Assembly: GCF_004403185.1 (NCBI RefSeq)
Contig: NZ_SOHJ01000004.1
Span: 248,001 to 312,000, forward strand
Direction of reading: 5' to 3'
From: Cryobacterium suzukii
GTDB taxonomy: Bacteria; Actinomycetota; Actinomycetes; Actinomycetales; Microbacteriaceae
Length of the DNA: 64,000 bases
Each line of letters begins with the position of its first letter. Position 1 is the first letter of the stretch. This document shows, one piece after another, positions 62,798-64,000 of this stretch. The notes below the pieces were generated by a model. That model did no database searches. It was not told the DNA's origin and was given only the letters and a program-made list of their open reading frames with translations. The translations under genes and the position numbers were made by a program.

Positions 62798-63943
62798 TCA
62801 GTCGAGCTGCTCGATCAGCTCATCCACGGCGGCCGCGCACAGGCGCTCGTCGAGCACCATGAGCCCGGCTCCTCGGATGCCCGCATCGGAACCGCCCCGG
62901 GCTGGCACGATATTAAGGTGCTGATTGGCTAGGGGAATCGATCGCCGATACACCACTTCGCGAATGCCCGCGATGATCTCTTGCACGTTGATACCCAGCT
63001 GTCCACCAATGACAACGACAGATGGGTTCAGGACGCTCACGCACATAGCGGTGACCTCACCGATGGCTCGCCCGGCCTCGCGCGCAGCGGCAATCGCTGT
63101 AAGGTCACCCATTCTGATGCGATTGGTGACGTCACCAGGCTCAATGTTCACGGCGCCATCGCGACTTAGATACGCCGCTATCGCCGGGGCGCTGGCCGTC
63201 GCCTCGAGGTCACGGTCGTTTGCGGTACCGGGCACCTGCACATGCCCGATGTCGCCTGCGGAGCCACGGGAGCCGCGCTGCAGCACTCCGCCCAGGATGA
63301 TTCCCGCGCCGATTCCCGTGGACACCTTAATGAAGAGCAAGTCATCGACTGCGGGCCACTGGGTAGCTCGCTCGCCAAGGGCGAGCAGGTTCACATCGTT
63401 GTCGACCAGAACCGTGGCGGTCAGTCGCCGGCGCACAAAGGCGGGAATGTCGAAGCCGTCCCAGCCCGGCATAATCGGGGGACGGATGGGGCGGCCGGTC
63501 GAATGCTCTACGGGTCCGGGCACTCCCACACCAATCCCCAGCAGATCTCGCTGCTGCCGGCCGCTGGCGGCGAGTAGGCGCTCCGCCGTGTCGACGGCCC
63601 AAGTGAGAATCTCAGTCGGGCCCTTGGCGATATCAATTACCCGGCTTTCCTGAAGAAGCACGTCGCCGGAAAGGTTGAGCACACCCACGGTGCCGTGGGT
63701 CGCTCCAAGGTCGATTCCTATACAGACCCTCGAGGCTTGATCGAACATCAGGCGCGCGGCGGGGCGGCCGCCGGACGCCGCCGCAGTGCCTGTCGGGGTC
63801 ACCAAGCCGATCGCTGTGAGCGCAGCCAGCCGGTTTACCACGCTGGTTCTCGCCAACCCTGTCTCGTCGACAAGCTCGGATCGCGTTCGCGGCCGTCCGT
63901 CACGGAGCAGTTGGAAGAGGTCGCCGGCACCGGATGAAAACAT
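62798..63943 (-). CDS. ROK-family transcriptional regulator (XylR-like), zinc motif absent
   Basis: A 381-residue repressor. Winged helix: LVDETGLARTSVVNRLAALTAIGLV. ROK domain: IGIDLGATHGTVGVLN, GIGVGVPGPVEHSTG, DNDVNLLALGE, STGIGAGIILGG and GDIGHVQV. The CxCGxxGC zinc region is deleted, GHVQVPGTANDRDLEATAS replacing it. Its location beside xylA suggests XylR function. ATG 63943 is chosen over the TTG at 63973; the promoter is at the window edge. Confidence 0.88.
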   Translation of the reverse strand: MFSSGAGDLFQLLRDGRPRTRSELVDETGLARTSVVNRLAALTAIGLVTPTGTAAASGGRPAARLMFDQASRVCIGIDLGATHGTVGVLNLSGDVLLQESRVIDIAKGPTEILTWAVDTAERLLAASGRQQRDLLGIGVGVPGPVEHSTGRPIRPPIMPGWDGFDIPAFVRRRLTATVLVDNDVNLLALGERATQWPAVDDLLFIKVSTGIGAGIILGGVLQRGSRGSAGDIGHVQVPGTANDRDLEATASAPAIAAYLSRDGAVNIEPGDVTNRIRMGDLTAIAAAREAGRAIGEVTAMCVSVLNPSVVVIGGQLGINVQEIIAGIREVVYRRSIPLANQHLNIVPARGGSDAGIRGAGLMVLDERLCAAAVDELIEQLD

Positions 63944-64000
63944 CTCTCGTATCCCAAATCGTGAAAAGGCCAATGAGTAAAAAGAACTCTACCGGACCGA

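Overview
The window is about 64 kb of GC-rich chromosome from an actinobacterium, most probably of the family Microbacteriaceae. This is inferred from a MoeZ-type fusion of ThiF and rhodanese domains, a DUF6457 gene inside a molybdenum-cofactor operon, an AldO-type alditol oxidase, an ffs/tRNA-Ser/dnaX/recR/lysC/asd neighbourhood, and extreme enrichment of the 9-mer GCATCCGCT / AGCGGATGC. No plasmid, phage or transposase gene was recognised.

Layout. 1-7.2 kb holds a signalling block: a truncated cellulose-synthase-like glycosyltransferase, an OmpR-type response regulator, a degenerate Hpt protein, a degenerate GGDEF membrane protein, a PAS sensor kinase and an intact GGDEF-EAL protein. The set looks like c-di-GMP and phosphorelay control of an exopolysaccharide. 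7.4-13.6 kb holds asd, lysC, recR and dnaX. A solitary DUF559 nuclease gene at 13.8-14.8 kb is bracketed by two copies of one palindromic element. 14.9-20.8 kb is xfp-pta-ackA, in which phosphoketolase makes acetyl-phosphate that becomes acetyl-CoA or acetate plus ATP. Around 22 kb lie the SRP RNA gene and tRNA-Ser(GGA). The tRNA is followed by ten tandem copies of a 71-bp unit built from its own 3' half, the most unusual structure in the window.

23.8-45.7 kb is essentially a nitrate-respiration island. It holds molybdate uptake (modABC with an HTH-Mop regulator), molybdenum-cofactor genes (moeZ, moeA, moaC, mobA, DUF6457, moaD, moaE, mog; moaA is not in the window), a NarK transporter, a 45-residue zinc-ribbon protein, a ferredoxin-reductase-like flavoprotein, a dicarboxylate symporter, narGHJI and a cysteine-containing HTH regulator. 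45.8-49.9 kb holds a heterodimeric pyruvate dehydrogenase E1 with its E2 but no E3, followed by a second regulator with the same cysteine layout. 49.9-52.3 kb is a Trk potassium system.

53-64 kb carries an amine or amino-acid oxidase-like flavoprotein, a PAP2 phosphatase, a Bcr/CflA efflux pump and a probable pentose/pentitol region: ROK regulator, aldo/keto reductase, short-chain dehydrogenase/epimerase, alditol oxidase, xylose isomerase and a second ROK regulator. Three families of short palindromic intergenic repeats recur in the window. The most regular (centre AGTTTATAAACT, flanked by GGGCCC) occurs four times, always between co-directional minus-strand genes.
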